Origin: Nipponacmea schrenckii
Taxonomy: Eukaryota > Mollusca > Gastropoda > Lottiidae
Reading direction: 5' to 3'
DNA: 64,000 nt
NCBI GenBank assembly: GCA_030562195.1
Contig: JAUJPP010000005.1
Location: forward strand, 41,217,106 to 41,281,105
The position numbers and the translations under genes were made by a program. The first letter of the stretch is position 1. The number at the start of each line of letters is the position of its first letter. Shown here piece after piece: positions 44,429 to 55,215 of the stretch. The notes beneath the pieces are model-generated. The model saw nothing but the letters and a program-made list of their open reading frames with translations. It made no database searches and was not told where the DNA came from.

Positions 44429-45464
44429 TGCTATAGTTTTAAAACACATATAATACTTTTAAGTTCTCCAGTTTCAATCCAGGAGTAGGAGTAAAATACG
44501 TTTACTTAATTGCTTTACCAAAATAGCCGGATAATTCATTTGTCTACATTCTTCAACGCATGAAACTTTCCATGCAAAATGTGCTTCGAAAAATCCCGAG
44601 CGAAGTCATATTTTTATATAAATATCAATAAAAGCTACAGTGCAAATTACACTGATGTCAAACTAGTATTAAACGAATTTTAAAAAGTTTAAAAATACTC
44701 ATGCAGTTGAATTTTTTCACCTGTATTTAGATTTTTAGAACAATCACTAATCAACGCTAACTTTTTCCTTTTTTAAATTTCAAAATGATTTGTTTCTAAA
44801 TTTGCAGAAGCAAAAGTCTGTTAATCCCCGTTTCAACTCAGTCTTGGGATTCGTATATTTCAAGTTACTCTGTACCATAGATTTTCAGCATCCTACATTC
44901 AGGTCTCTAATATTCTGGGAGTCCACAAGTCTTAACGCTTAGTCACCAGTTTGAGTCTCTGGTGTCACTGTCTGACTACAGAGTTTGAAAACCTGGCAAA
45001 TTTAGTCTACACTCTAAATGTTTTTCTTTACAATCCAACTGCGATACAAATAAACCTAATAGTATATCGGTAGTAATTGTCCTTCATAGTTTTCAATTTA
45101 TATTATTTCAAAGTCTCCAGTGTTAGTCACAATCCAACTGCGATAGACCTAGAAGTGTTCCGTTATTTGTCCTGCTCGTCACCTGTGAAATAAGGAATAA
45201 CATCTGAAGCTCGTATATGAATGTTGTGTTATTTATTCGTATTAAGTCAATCCGACTTTTCATAGTCGAGCTTTTATTTAAAGGAGTTATTCCAAATATA
45301 GTCTTAACGATTTTATTTCTTAAATTCTTAGAAATTTGTTTTTAATCACCATTGACAATGTTAAAATTGTTTTGTATTAGCTTATACTCATAATGGAGTT
45401 GAGCGTAGACTGTTGGACGTATTTTGTAATAGTCTATGCTAATGGTTATTTATATAGTCCGGGT
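44429..45464. other. 5' flank of the lectin-like gene, no gene seen
   Basis: AT-rich. CAATCCAACTGCGATA is repeated at 45030 and 45131. Probably upstream region of the minus-strand receptor gene; no second gene recognised. Confidence 0.4.
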
Positions 45465-45890
45465 ATTTTTAGAAATTATATTTCTCCCTTCCTTATAGGG
45501 TTTAGCGAGCCCTTTTTGACTAATTTTTGGTCTAGATTTGGAATTTGTTTTCTGAAAGTTCATTTTCTTTCAGAATTTCTGAGATAATGAGAAATTTAAT
45601 TGGCGGAAGGTTATTTCTAAAAATAAGGCGGTTTGTTGTGCAGTGACAGTCGAGCGGATGTTGATGAAATGAAGTGGTTTACTTTTTGTGAAGTAAAAAT
45701 TTTCATGGTCATGCTATATTGAATTTTTGTACAGAAACCAAGTATTGGCCAGGCTATCATGTGACACATTGGAAAGTTTTCAACGAGATTTCTGGAAAAA
45801 AGTTATGGAAGGTTGAATTTTGTGATTTACTATGAAAACTGATGGCAAGTGAATTGGTGGACTCTATACTATATTTATCCCTCATATAGA
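45465..45890 (+). mobile_element. Dispersed repeat family A, long copy 2
   Basis: Colinear with 22240-22660 (see that entry) and, in its second half, with 9236-9440 on the other strand. It differs by an insertion of about 20 bp (GTTGATGAAATGAAGTG near 45659-45676). Confidence 0.85.
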
Positions 45891-46484
45891 GTCCCTTTCC
45901 ATCTCTGTCTCAAACAGTTGTAGTTCGGTGACTGAAAGGGAAGACAACTCTGTTAATGTAGAAAATGATAAATTACGTGATAGATGTCATTTAATAGCAT
46001 TTTTACTTTCGTTGCTGACAAAAGGGAAAAAAATCAATTGTTAGATAAATTATATAAAATATTACTTATTTATGAAGTCGTGTTGTTGTTTGTGAATTAT
46101 AAAAACTATCAGTCAATTTCTGTCCTTTTTTTAATTTTAAAACGATTCAAGAACAACAATTTTCTTCCATAATTTAATTTTCTTTTTATGACAACAAAAT
46201 GTCAACAAGCCACTTCATGAATCAATTTCTAGTAAAATACATGTAAACTAGACTCGAGAGTTACGCTAGAGCAGGATCTTTGTTATTTTATATTGCTCTT
46301 GTACCTGTATATGTAAATGTGATGTGCGCAATTAACAGTAAGGTGCAGCATCTGAATCTTTATTTTAAAAGTTGGATTTTTCTTCTTTGATCCGTATTCA
46401 AATAATTACATTGTTGCAGGAACCACAGACGTCTGATTGATAATTTGAATGGTGCTATCTTCTATCAGTGTCCCTAATACACAT
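45891..46484. other. Intergenic, no gene seen
   Basis: AT-rich; the open frame at 45984-46172 resembles nothing recognised. Confidence 0.35.
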
Positions 46485-46840
46485 AAAACCGCAGTGACTT
46501 AGTGAGTTACATACTTGACATAAAGGTCCGGGGGTCAATCCCAGCATACGTTTCCCCTCGTCACTGTCAGGGATGCAGGTCGGGGGGACTGGCATGGAAA
46601 AATTGGTTAGTCATTCGGATGGGACAGTATACCGAGTTCCTGTATGCTACAGGCTGTGGGCGTTAAAGATCTCTCAACAGGTGTAAATCGAAAAAGGAGT
46701 TGGCTAATGTCACTGTCCTGGCAAAATATCCCTCATTGCACACTGTATGGCGTTATCCGTTTTCATTTGCCCATTTGGTGCAGAAGAGTAGGATATAAAA
46801 TAACACTCGTTTCATTTCTTTGTTAATATTGTAGCTACTT
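46485..46840 (+). mobile_element. tRNA-derived SINE
   Basis: The head has a box A-like GTGACTTAGTGAGTTAC and a box B-like GGGGGTCAATCCC, spaced as in a tRNA. The body follows with GGGATGCAGGTCGGGGGG, GATGGGACAGTATACCGAG and GTTAAAGATCTC. A truncated copy of the body is at 3548-3690. The 3' end is not sharply defined. Confidence 0.7.
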
Positions 46841-46849
46841 TCATCCAGC

Positions 46850-47590
46850 CTGTGTTTAACTATATTCTCTATACTCTAGTTCTCATTGCACCATACGCTG
46901 GTAATAGTTAACCTTGGCTATTAATAGATTTCGTTGATAGGGAGGATTGATTATTGATAATAATATAAGATATTAACTGACGAATAATCAGAGCATTTTA
47001 ATTTTAATTCAACTGGAGTTGGGTATGTTTTTATAGTTAAAACTTTAATTTATTTTCCAGTACAAGCGACATTAGCACATACTTACACCAGTTATTGGTG
47101 ATGAAAAAATCGTCTTAGTATTGGTTTTATTGATGTTCATACTTATACATTACTAGTATCTTGGACCGTTCTGTACATTCGTAATTGTTTTTAAAAAAAC
47201 AAACCTTAGGTTGAGATTCGAATTGTAATCATAACGATTGACCGGTCACTATATGGCTGGGTGTGACATAGTGTCATTACGGTACAGGTTGATAGGTGTT
47301 TATTGATAGTATTTGTTTACGTGTTGTATTTATATGCCTCGAACCTATTTATAACTCTTTATGTATTGGCCTACTCTAGTTATCGCTACACTGTAAGAGT
47401 TCGTACAGGGCCAGGCTATCATACAACTGACCAATTTCATTAATTTATCAAAGATCATACCCCCATTGCATCCCTAGATATATTACTTGTTCCTATATCT
47501 ATGACTTTGGACCTGATGTTTGGACTGATCAAATGCATTTCTCAAGAAGAATGCGCGCGCATTAATACAGATCGAAAGTAGAGAATGAGA
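46850..47590. other. 5' flank of the RWD/2H gene, no gene seen
   Basis: AT-rich upstream region; may contain a promoter or an upstream non-coding exon, but no specific element is recognised. Confidence 0.4.
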
Positions 47591-47712
47591 GTTAACCTAT
47601 TGGATTGATAAGATCACCAACTCATACAATGTTTTTATCATTCTGCAGGGGTTTTCCACACAGAACACTGGCTGCAGCAGGTAGATACATTTCTAAAGTA
47701 AGCAAACCTACC

Positions 47713-47863
47713 ATGGCGTCGAAAGAAGACGAAATGGCGTCATTAAAGGAACAGTTTCGAGGAAGAAGTAGAATTGTTGAAGAGAAGAAAGGTGATGACG
47801 TCATTAGAAATGTAACAATCCAACCGAAAAATATGGATGTAACAATTAAATTTGTGCTCAGTG
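47713..47863 (+). CDS. RWD-MJ1316-2H phosphoesterase protein (LENG9-like), exon 1
   Basis: The ATG at 47713 has a strong context (CTACCATGG) and opens MASKEDEMASLKEQFRGRSR, then IRNVTIQPKNMDVTIKFVLS, the first strands of an RWD domain. The exon ends in phase 1 at GTAAGT (47864). The frame is also open upstream to an ATG at 47629 (stop at 47593), adding 28 residues (MFLSFCRGFPHRTLAAAGRY...) rich in Arg, Ser and hydrophobics and lacking acids, like a mitochondrial presequence. A plausible acceptor (TTTTTATCATTCTGCAG, ending 47647) would instead mean an upstream exon. So the start is either 47713, 47629, or in an unseen exon. Confidence 0.75.
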
Positions 47864-47892
47864 GTAAGTTGATAAACTCTTATTGCAGTCAA

Positions 47893-48130
47893 GTTATAAG
47901 AAGAAGTTTATAATAGTTTGATATTGTGCAGATGTATAAGTATGAAGTTTGTAATAACTTGATATTGTGAAGATATATAAGATGAAGTTTGTAATAACTT
48001 GAGATTGTGAAGATGTATAAGATGAAGTTTGTAATAGCTTGACATTGTGAAGATATATAAGATGAAGTTTGTAATAGCTTGACATTGTGAAGATGTATAA
48101 GTATGAAGTTTGTAAGTTTGCATTGTGAAG
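47893..48130 (+). repeat. S40 satellite inside the RWD/2H gene intron, ~6 copies
   Basis: Begins 29 bp after the 5' splice site. It opens with TATTGCAGTCAAGTTATAAG (47881-47900), matching the inner TIR of the foldback element at 42.3 kb, then runs through monomers TTTGTAATAACTTGATATTG and TGAAGATATATAAGATGAAG. The edge monomers keep AAGTATGAAG as in the element; the central ones have AAGATGAAG. Confidence 0.92.
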
Positions 48131-48264
48131 CTGTATAGACCTTTGCTTTGATTTGGCGCCACATGTCATGTTTGCAGTGTTTGAGAGGCTACCCACAGTG
48201 GTATTTATGTAGTTGACCTATGCAGCTTATTGTGTTATATGTATATGAATTTTCCTTTTTCTAG

Positions 48265-49571
48265 AATCGTATCCGGTTATCGCCCCTGATATCCACATTC
48301 GAGCCACGTGTATGGAGGAGGAACAGGCCATGGAGTTGAAAGGCATGTTAAAGGTCAAGGTCAAGCAATATTTGAATCAACCAATGATATCTAACCTAGT
48401 CAGTGACGCTGAGAAATGGCTGATGACCAATGGACTTGGGAAGTCGGGAAAATCTGGCAAGGGGCCTAAAAAGAAACAGAAAAAGAAGAAAGCACCCGTC
48501 GAAAAACAAGCAGACGAGAAATTGGCGCCAATGAAAACGGCAGAGGATGTGATCAAAAGGATTCAATGGGACTCAGATTTACCGCAAGAAGACTTTCTGA
48601 TTGGCTATCAAGACAGATTCGAGGGAATAAAGGAGAAATATTTTAGCGCGTTTTCTTGGGAGGACATCGCTTCTGTCGATTACGACGAGCTTGCCATTCC
48701 CAAACACCGGATCGAGTATTTCAAATTTAAGGAATTAAAGGTCTGGGACAAGCTATCTCGCCTGGACAATATTTTTGGTTCTGTTGGTAGCGGAAAGAAA
48801 ATAACGGACGTCATCGAGAATTATGAGACGGAGTTGCAGCTGCAAAAGGACCAGAAGAAAGAAGTCAAAATGGACACTACGGCATCAGCTAAACCACAGA
48901 CGGAGTCGGAGTCGGATAGCGATGACGGAATTGTAGTGACGGTAGCCACGCCCCCTACGACACAATACTGGCAAGACAAACTCCGACCTAATTATTTCCT
49001 AGCGGTTCGTATTACAAACCCAGAAATTTTAAAAGTTACGAGTGGAATTCAGGAGAGTATATTAAACTCCCAATCTGTTTATAAAAAGTGTTTCAGTGCA
49101 CCAGCTTCTCTACATATTACCCTTTGTACTTTAGGTCTGGACACCGAGGAACAAGTAGACTCGGCTGTCAAGGCCTTACATAGTATACACGAAGAATTGA
49201 AAGTGTTGGTTCCTAGACAAACCCTGAAAATAAACGGCGTATCAAACTTTAATAATCGAGTAGTTTACGCTAAAGTGGAATATCCTCCAGAATTTTTGGA
49301 ATTTGTAGAACACATTGAAATGTGTCTGAGACACGAAGGTGTTGAATTTCGAGGCCAACATGTTGCTTTTAATCCACACATGACGATAATGAAGACGACT
49401 CGACCGATATCCAGACGACTAGGTACTGCTAATATTGACCCTAAGCTTTATCAAGACTACAGTGAGCAGTATTTCGGTGAGGTGCCAGTCGACGCGGTTT
49501 ATCTGTGTTCAATGGACGCCCAGCGGCAACCTGATGGTTTCTATGTATCGCCAACTAAAATTGCCTTCTAA
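48265..49571 (+). CDS. RWD-MJ1316-2H phosphoesterase protein (LENG9-like), exon 2
   Basis: With exon 1 this gives 485 residues (from 47713). After acceptor TTTTTCTAG the frame completes an RWD domain (ESYPVIAPDIHI with the YPxxxP signature, then LNQPMISNLVSDAEKWL; residues about 1-105). A Lys-rich linker (KKKQKKKK) follows, then an MJ1316/DUF504 domain (about 143-219: DVIKRIQWD, IGYQDRFEGI, IPKHRIEYFK), predicted to recognise RNA cyclic or phosphorylated ends. A C-terminal AKAP7/2'-5' RNA ligase-like 2H domain (about 284-485) has both catalytic HxT motifs, LHITL (334-336) and PHMTI (422-424). The likely role is RNA-end binding and phosphodiester chemistry; RWD may mediate protein contacts. 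ATTAAA at 49844 may be the poly(A) signal. All key residues are intact. Confidence 0.85.
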
Positions 49572-49624
49572 AACCATATTATTGGCAGCGAAACGTTCCG
49601 TTGAAGCACATTTTCAGCTCTGGT

Positions 49625-49680
49625 CATCAAACAAGGTCAAGGCATAAGACGCAGTTCGTAATCGCATGACATAGTGAAGA
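49625..49680 (+). repeat. Solo end of the S40-related foldback element
   Basis: AAGGTCAAGGCATAAGACGC then AGTTCGTAATCGCATGACAT and AGTGAAGATGAG match the right arm of the element at 42780-42835 and one S40 monomer with several changes. It lies in the 3' flank or 3' UTR of the RWD/2H gene. Confidence 0.55.
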
Positions 49681-49859
49681 TGAGGTCCGAAAGATCCAAG
49701 GTGATGTAAATGTCTTCATCCGGCCGTGACCCGACAAAGCGTAGACTTGACTATTCATGATTCATTATTCTGCTGCCAATATTAATCGCTTAATTAATGT
49801 TATGTTGTTGTATTCACTTTTTATATTTATATAGAAAAAGTAAATTAAAGTTATTTTGT

Positions 49860-50539
49860 CAAAACAAGGTAGTATATTGAAAATTAAACTACCGCTATCC
49901 TGTTTATTATTATAGACCCTGATTGGCCTCACAACCTTGAACCATCAGTGTTACAGGCCCGTAAATAGGGAAATCTTTTCGCCCCCCCCCCCTACAAAAT
50001 ACTAAAAAAAAAATTTAATTCAGCCGAAGTGCTCTCTGAAAGGGTCTAAGTATATTTTGTTATGGATAGCTAAGCGGGGTGTAGCTTTTTAAAGGATTAT
50101 CCAAAGAAAATGTACTTTACTTTATCTACTCTACACAAATGAAATTTCTGGACTTCGAGATAAAAACTGGGGCCAAATAGCCCATTCTCTTTATATATTA
50201 TTATATTCTTACCAATCAAGGGGAGGTAATACATAAAACAATTTATACAACAGACAACAAAGACTTGTCCATTCAGTGTGTGAGGTCAAATCTCGCGTTA
50301 GTGTTCTGTGTTAGTGTTACGCGGTTCATTTGGTACAATGTAGTCTGAGTTATCCGACATATATCGCGACCGCAAAATAATGTTGGATTAGCGAGTGTGG
50401 GGGATTACTCAAACTAAACTATATATCAACATAAATTTCGTGTTATGTGATGATATTAACACTAACAAGACATTTGACCTCACCCAGTGTAGTACTCGTG
50501 GTATGGAATGACCGCAAGTTGTGCTTTTTAGATTTCTGT
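49860..50539. other. Intergenic, no gene seen
   Basis: Contains a C run (49981-49992) and AT-rich sequence; the distal part (from about 50440) shows weak similarity to the 74-bp unit that follows. No gene recognised. Confidence 0.35.
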
Positions 50540-53229
50540 ATTTCTGTGTTTAAGAAACAACAGTCAACACCAAACACTGGGTTATATTTATATATATGCA
50601 CTATTGTCTGTTTATAGAAACACCAGACATCACCTAACTCTGGGTTATATTCTAGAGAGTGGTACACTGTTGTACTATTGTCTGTTTATAGAAACACCAG
50701 ACATCACCTAACACTGGGTTATATTCTAGAGAGTGGTACACTGTTGTACTATTGTCTGTTTATAGAAACACCAGACATCACCTAACACTGGGTTATATTC
50801 TAGAGAGTGGTACACTGTTGTACTAGTGTCTGTTTATAGAAACACCAGACATCACCTAACTCTGGGTTATATTCTAGAGAGTGGTACACTGTTGTACTAT
50901 TGTCTGTTTATAGAAACACCAGACATCACCTAACTCTGGGTTATATTCTAGAGAGTGGTACACTGTTGTACTATTGTCTGTTTATAGAAACACCAGACAT
51001 CACCTAACTCTGGGTTATATTCTAGAGAGTGGTACCCCTGTTGTACTATTGTCTGTTTATAGAAACACCAGACATCACCTAACACTGGGTTATATTCTAG
51101 AGAGTGGTACACTGTTGTACTATTGTCTGTTTATAGAAACACCAGACATCACCTATACTGGGTTATATTCTAGAGAGTGGTACACTGTTGTACTATTGTC
51201 TGTTTATAGAAACACCAGACATCACCTAACTCTGGGTTATATTCTAGAGAGTGGTACACTGTTGCACTATTGTCTGTTTATAGAAACATCAGACATCACC
51301 TAACTCTGGGTTATATTCTAGAGAGTGGTACACTGTTGTACTATTGTCTGTTTATAGAAACACCAGACATCACCTAACTCTGGGTTATATTCTAGAGAGT
51401 GGTTCACTGTTGTACTATTGTCTGTTTATAGAAACACCAGACATCACCTAACACTGGGTTATATTCTAGAGAGTGGTACACTGTTGCACTATTGTCTGTT
51501 TATAGAAACACCAGACATCACCTAACTCTGGGTTATATTCTAGAGAGTGGTACACTGTTGCACTATTGTCTGTTTATAGAAACACCAGACATCATCTAAC
51601 TCTGGTTTATATTCTAGAGAGTGGTCCACTGTTGTACTATTGTCTGTTTATAGAAACACCAGACATCACCTAACTCTGGGTTATATTCTAGAGAGTGGTC
51701 CACTGTTGCACTATTGTCTGTTTATAGAAACACCAGACATCACCTAACTCTGGGTTATATTCTAGAGAGTGGTACACTGTTGCACTATTGTCTGTTTATA
51801 GAAACACCAGACATCACCTAACTCTGGGTTATATTCTAGAGAGTGGTACACTGTTGTAGTATTGTCTGTTTATAGAAACACTAGACATCACCTAACTCTG
51901 GATTATATTCTAGAGAGTGGTACACTGTTGTAGTATTGTCTGTTTATAGAAACACCAGACATCACCTAACTCTGGGTTATATTCTAGAGAGTGGTACACT
52001 GTTGTAGTATTGTCTGTTTATAGAAACACCAGACATCACCTAACTCTGGGTTATATTCTAGAGAGTGGTACACTGTTGTACTATTGCCTGTTTAAAGAAA
52101 CACGAGACGTCACATAACTCTGGGTTATATTCTAGAGAGTGGTACACTGTTGTATTATTGTCTGTTTATAGAAACATCAGACATCACCTAACTCTGGGTT
52201 ATATTCTAGAGAGTGGTACACTGTTGTACTATTGTCTGTTTATAGAAACATCAGACATCACCTAACTCTGGGTTATATTCTAGAGAGTGGTACACTGTTG
52301 CACTATTGTCTGTTTATAGAAACACCAGACATCACCTAACTCTGGGTTATATTCTAGAGAGTGGTACACTGTTGCACTATTGTCTGTTTATAGAAACACC
52401 AGACATCACCTAACTCTGGGTTATATTCTAGAGAGTGGTACACTGTTGTACTATTGTCTGTTTATAGAAACACCAGACATCACCTAACTCTGGGTTATAT
52501 TCTAGAGAGTGGTACACTGTTGTACTATTGTCTGTTTATAGAAACATCAGACATCACCTAACTCTGGGTTATATTCTAGAGAGTGGTACACTGTTGTACT
52601 ATTGTCTGTTTATAGAAACACCAGACATCACCTAACTCTGGGTTATATTCTAGAGAGTGGTACACTGTTGTACTATTGTCTGTTTATAGAAACATCAGAC
52701 ATCACCTAACTCTGGGTTATATTCTAGAGAGTGGTACACTGTTGTACTATTGTCTGTTTATAGAAACACCAGACATCACCTAACTCGGGGTTTAAATATT
52801 CTAGAGAGTGGTACACTGTTGTACTATTGTCTGTTTATAGAAACACCAGACATCACCTAACTCTGGGTTATATTCTAGAGAGTGGTAAAACTGTTGTAGT
52901 ATTGTCTGTTTATAGAAACACCAGACATCACCTAACTCTGGGTTATATTCTAGAGAGTTGTACACTGTTGTACTATTGTCTGTTTAATAGAAACACCAGA
53001 CATCACCTAACCCCTGGGTTATATTCTAGAGAGTTGTACACTGTTGTACTATTGCCTGTTTATAGAAACCCCAGACATCACCTAACTCTGGGTTATATTC
53101 TAGAGAGTGGTAAAACTGTTGTACTATTGTCTTTTTAAATAGAAACATCAGACATCACCTAACTCTGGGTTATATTCTAGAGAGTGGTACACTGTTGTAC
53201 TATTGTCTGTTTATAGAAACACCAGACAC
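50540..53229. repeat. 74-bp satellite, ~36 copies
   Basis: Unit contains TAGAAACACCAGACATCACC, TAACTCTGGGTTATATTCTA, GAGAGTGGTACACTGTTGTA and CTATTGTCTGTTTA; the TGGGTTATATTC core steps by 74 (e.g. 50641 to 50715). The 5' edge and the last ~8 units (from about 52790) hold most indels; the centre is nearly uniform. Open frames here are repeat by-products. Confidence 0.97.
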
Positions 53230-53277
53230 TTAAGCAGGGATTTTTAAAATTAACTTTTAATTTTGTTTTTCAAAAAT

Positions 53278-54956
53278 CACTCATACAGACAGTGTTATCA
53301 AATATTATAAAGAATCACTAGATATATAGATATACTATTTCTGATATTTATTAACTCAATGTTTCACATGCTCATACAGACATTGTTATCAAATATTATA
53401 TAGAATCACTAGATATATAGATATACTATTTCTGATATTTATTAACTCAACGTTTCACATACTCATACAGACAGCGTTATCAAATATTATATAGAATCAC
53501 TAGATATATAGATATACTATTTCTGATATTTATTAACTCAATGTTTCACATGCTCATACAGGCAGTGTTATCAAATATTATATAGAATCACTAGATATAT
53601 AGATATACTATTTCTGATATTTATTAACTCAATGTTTCACATGCTCATACAGGCAGTGTTATCAAATATTAAAATAGAATCACTAGATATATAGATATAC
53701 TATTTCTGATATTTATTAACTCAACGTTTCACATACTCATACAGACAGCGTTATCAAATATTATATAGAATCACAAGATATATAGATATACTATTTCTGA
53801 TATTTATTAACTCAATGTTTCACATGCTCATACAGGCAGTGTTATCAAATATTATATAGAATCACAAGATATATAGATATACTATTTCTGATATTTATTA
53901 ACTCAATGTTTTACATGCTCATACAGACAGTGTTATCAAATATTATAAAGAATCACTAGATATATAGATATACTATTTCTGATATTTATTAACTCAACGT
54001 TTCACATACTCATACAGACAGCGTTATCAAATATTATATAGAATCACAAGATATATAGATATACTATTTCTGATATTTATTAACTCAATGTTTCACATGC
54101 TCATACAGGCAGTGTTATCAAATATTATATAGAATCACAAGATATATAGATATACTATTTCTGATATTTATTAACTCAACGTTTCACATACTCATACAGA
54201 CAGCGTTATCAAATATTATATAGAATCACAAGATATATAGATATACTATTTCTGATATTTATTAATTCAATGTTTCACATGCTCATACAGGCAGTGTTAT
54301 CAAATATTATATAGAATCACTAGATATATAGATATACTATTTCTGATATTTATTAATTCAATGTTTCACATGCTCATACAGGCAGTGTTATCAAATATTA
54401 TATAGAATCACTAGATATATAGATATACTATTTCTGACATATATTAATTCAATGTTTCACATGCTCATACAGACAGTGTTATCAAATATTATATAGAATC
54501 ACTAGATATATAGATATACTATTTCTGATATTTATTAATTCAATGTTTCACATGCTCATACAGGCAGTGTTATCAAATATTATATAGAATAACAAGATAT
54601 ATAGATATACTATTTCTGATATTTATTAACTCAATGTTTCACATGCTCATACAGACATTGTTATCAAATATTATATAGAATAACAAGATATATAGATATA
54701 CTATTTCTGATATTTATTAATTCAATGTTTCACAAGCTCATACAGACAGTGTTATCAAATATTATATAGAATCACAAGATATATATAGAAATACTATTTC
54801 TGATATTTATTAACTCAATGTTTCACATGCTTATACAGACAGTGTTATCAAATATTATATAGAATCACTAGATATATAGATATACTATTTCTGATATTTA
54901 TTCAGTACCGTATGTTGAACTCGTTGTTTCAAATGCTTATACGGACAGCATTATCG
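53278..54956. repeat. 91-bp satellite, ~18 copies
   Basis: Unit contains TCATACAGACAGTGTTATCA, AATATTATATAGAATCACTA, GATATATAGATATACTATTT and CTGATATTTATTAACTCAAT. Linked variants (ACAGACAGCG with TTCACATACTC versus ACAGGCAGTG with TTCACATGCTC) alternate, indicating a two-unit higher-order pattern in part of the array. Confidence 0.97.
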
Positions 54957-55215
54957 AGAGAAAAATACATTATATTTGTGCCTTTTTAAATACCTTTAAA
55001 CAGTGAGTTACATTGAATAACTTGGAAATACTAGATAAAATAACTTGATATATTGGTAATTTTGATTTTGAAATATATAAATATCGGTGATGGTTTATAT
55101 GTGTAACCTAGTGAACGGAGTAAATAGTGTTATATTCATCTATTCTACTATAGTCTATAATCGTGATTTATTCACCACTTCGACATGTTCAAAACTTACA
55201 CATGGCTTTGATAAT
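54957..55215. other. Spacer between satellites
   Basis: Short AT-rich spacer with no recognised feature. Confidence 0.4.

Noticed and set aside
49981..49992. C run as a functional element
   Set aside because: Simple homopolymer, like other G/C runs in the window (1823, 14202); no further structure.
50974..53138. Open frames of about 70-110 codons with repeated YRNTRHHLTLGYILES
   Set aside because: Direct translation of the 74-bp satellite; the frame changes with each unit because 74 is not a multiple of three.
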